A program made the translations under genes and the position numbers. This document shows positions 43,514 to 44,879 of a stretch of DNA of 44,879 bases, in pieces. A model generated the notes under the pieces. The model saw only the letters and a program-made list of their open reading frames with translations. It was not told where the DNA came from and ran no database searches. This stretch comes from CAZQQN01 sp964595485. Its GTDB lineage: Bacteria > Bacteroidota > Bacteroidia > CAILMK01 > CAYYUA01. How positions within the stretch are numbered: position 1 is the first letter of the stretch; every line of letters starts with the position of its first letter. Where the stretch lies: positions 1 to 44,879 of the forward strand of contig CAZQQN010000023.1 in the NCBI GenBank assembly GCA_964595485.1. The letters run 5' to 3'.

Positions 43514-43549
43514 GCAAGGGTGAATTAACAGTAGTTAATTCGCCCTTGC
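43514..43549 (+). terminator. Long hairpin after giant gene 3
   Basis: A 16-bp stem with one G-U pair (43514-43529 with 43534-43549) and the 4-base loop AGTA lie 13 bases after the stop codon. The bases after it are A-rich rather than T-rich, so it may act as a terminator or as an mRNA 3'-end stabiliser. Confidence 0.65.
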
Positions 43550-43567
43550 CTTAAAAAAACTTGATCT

Positions 43568-44879
43568 ATGGTAAGTATTCTTTACAAAAAGTTAGCAGCC
43601 GGAATTAATCCCTTGAAAAGTGTATTGATGGGAATAAGTTTTTGTATCTTATTGCTATCTGCCTATGAAGTAGAAGGGCAAAATTTTGCTTTGAACGCCA
43701 TTAAAAAGCCTCAGAAGTTTAAAAATAATTATGGGATCGAGGAGTTAGAAGTTACTGTAGCTAATTTATCCGGGTATAATTTTAGTCCCGGTGAGACATT
43801 AACAATTGGGTATAAGACTTCCCTTATGAATCAGTATGATACCTTTAATTGGAATCCTCCTTCCTTTTTTGTTATTAAAGATGTTACGGTCGGTGAAATA
43901 GGGCTTGCTTGTGACGGCCGAAAAAATATACAAGCTTGGGTAGACTTTCCTGGCGATCCAGATCCCAGTGATGATTCTTTAACAAAAGTTCTCAATAAAT
44001 ATGCTTTTCTGGGAAGGGCTTACTTTAATAATGGCAATTTACCTTCTAATTGGAATCCCACTAACAGCTCTGCTTCAGTTCAAAGTGGTGGTCCCAATGG
44101 TAGCCCCAATCATTTAAACCTTAGGCCTGGACCCGCAGAAGTTGAATGGAGTGTCAATTTAAAAAAGGTAAATAATAAAGAGGCCAGGCTTAAATACTGG
44201 ATTAAAGATAAAGATGGGTCAGAATGGTATACACCTCGTGGTATAAGGGTTTCATCAGACAATGGAAATAACTTTGATAAGATTGTTGATTGGTCAAGTA
44301 GTAATGTACCAGGCGGTTTTGGCGGTGGCCCATGGACCTTCCATAACTACAGTCTTGATTCTCTGCTAAACGCTAACGGCCTTTCTTACGGCGTTGAGGA
44401 TATAGATGTTATAAAATTCGATTATGATGACTCTTATGAGGAATTAGGGATTGATAATTTTAGGATTACCCAGGTAAAAAAGCCTGTTAAAAAAGCTCCA
44501 TCACCTTCTCCTGTACTAACCGGTCCAAGTACTGCCTTTGTTAATTCACCGGACCGTTATCAAGATGTTTCAGGATCCAATAATAATAAATGGTATGTAG
44601 ATAGTATTCAAAGAAGGACCAATCAATCTAAGTTAGATTGGGCTTTCCCAGATACAGGTACTCACCAGGTCAGGTTAGTAGCAGCCGGTTGTTTTGGGAT
44701 CGACACCGCAAAGCAAATTGTTGATGTTATTAATCCCGGCGTCCCTGTTGCTAATTTTATAGCTGATAAAAATTACGTGGATACAAATGGTGTTGTAAAC
44801 TTTAAAGATCTTACTGATGAAGGCCCTACAAGCTGGAAATGGCGTATAAGTCCTGTAAGGCGTAACAATAATGCAGCAT
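43568..44879 (+). CDS. Giant T9SS-type surface protein, gene 4 (partial, cut by window end)
   Basis: An open frame of 437 codons runs off the right edge. It starts at ATG 43568 with a signal peptide (VLMGISFCILLLSAYEVEG, cut before QNFAL). A head of about 270 residues follows, unlike those of genes 1-3, with jelly-roll-like segments (LKYWIKDKDGSEWYTPRGI, DDSYEELGIDNFRITQV). Next is a PKD-like domain (VLTGPSTAFVNSPDRYQD) with WYVDS as in gene 1. The last part begins the conserved PKD shared by the array (PVANFIADKNYVD, EGPTSWKWRISP, compare EGGATSWSWDITP in genes 1 and 2). The rest, presumably CUB, GEVED, Ig repeats and a sorting domain, lies outside the window. It begins 67 bases after gene 3. 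Confidence 0.85.
   Translation, partial: MVSILYKKLAAGINPLKSVLMGISFCILLLSAYEVEGQNFALNAIKKPQKFKNNYGIEELEVTVANLSGYNFSPGETLTIGYKTSLMNQYDTFNWNPPSFFVIKDVTVGEIGLACDGRKNIQAWVDFPGDPDPSDDSLTKVLNKYAFLGRAYFNNGNLPSNWNPTNSSASVQSGGPNGSPNHLNLRPGPAEVEWSVNLKKVNNKEARLKYWIKDKDGSEWYTPRGIRVSSDNGNNFDKIVDWSSSNVPGGFGGGPWTFHNYSLDSLLNANGLSYGVEDIDVIKFDYDDSYEELGIDNFRITQVKKPVKKAPSPSPVLTGPSTAFVNSPDRYQDVSGSNNNKWYVDSIQRRTNQSKLDWAFPDTGTHQVRLVAAGCFGIDTAKQIVDVINPGVPVANFIADKNYVDTNGVVNFKDLTDEGPTSWKWRISPVRRNNNAA

Overview
The window is chromosomal DNA of a member of the Bacteroidota. Several independent signs agree. PorQ, a type IX secretion system (T9SS) component, is encoded. Five large exported proteins are present: three end in type A T9SS sorting domains, one ends in a type B (CHU_C-type) domain, and one runs off the window end. 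Exact TAnnTTTG promoter boxes lie 20-65 bases before several start codons, clear Shine-Dalgarno sequences are scarce, and the quinone genes are for menaquinone. I cannot fix the order or genus. There is no phage, transposase, CRISPR array or rRNA in the window.

Layout. 1-18.0 kb is mostly housekeeping: a short-chain dehydrogenase, tRNA-Arg(ACG), an AsmA-family envelope protein with a long Lys/Glu/Ala tail, porQ, the proteostasis pair lon and clpB, a small outer-membrane barrel gene overlapping a type-B-sorted secreted protein by ATGA, an M20 dipeptidase, rnhB (TTG start) and an LpxD-family acyltransferase. 18.1-24.4 kb is a phosphorus-themed block: btaB, btaA and a PlcP-like metallophosphoesterase on the minus strand, then ppx (plus) converging on ppk1 (minus). 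24.7-30.8 kb holds pdhB-menB-menA, tRNA-Arg(CCG), a 54-residue lipoprotein gene, a Cys/Met-metabolism PLP enzyme and a YdjM/DUF457 membrane protein. From 31.3 kb to the window end is a tandem array of four giant T9SS-exported multidomain proteins, the last one cut by the window edge.

How the genes work together. The phosphorus block reads as a complete route for replacing phospholipids with a phosphorus-free betaine lipid. A PlcP-like phosphoesterase would release diacylglycerol, BtaA would add the 3-amino-3-carboxypropyl group of S-adenosylmethionine, and BtaB would trimethylate it to DGTS. The polyphosphate enzymes Ppk1 and Ppx lie beside it. Upstream of both ppk1 and btaA, at similar distances, are TTAAC-type direct repeats with an 11-bp period, the geometry of PhoB/PhoP sites. 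This is suggestive, not proven.

The giant-protein array consists of paralogs with the same order of parts: a variable N-terminal head, PKD domains, a CUB domain, more PKD, a GEVED domain, a chain of DUF5011-like Ig repeats, and a sorting domain. Genes 1 and 2 share a 3122-bp segment (32138-35259 and 36143-39264, offset 4005) that looks base-for-base identical, while their heads, their last ~20 residues and the third paralog differ freely. The shared segment also uses codons unlike its surroundings (rich in ACG, TCG, CCG, ATA and GTA). Recent gene conversion or cassette-like head exchange on a constant stalk is the best explanation; an assembly artefact must be excluded first.
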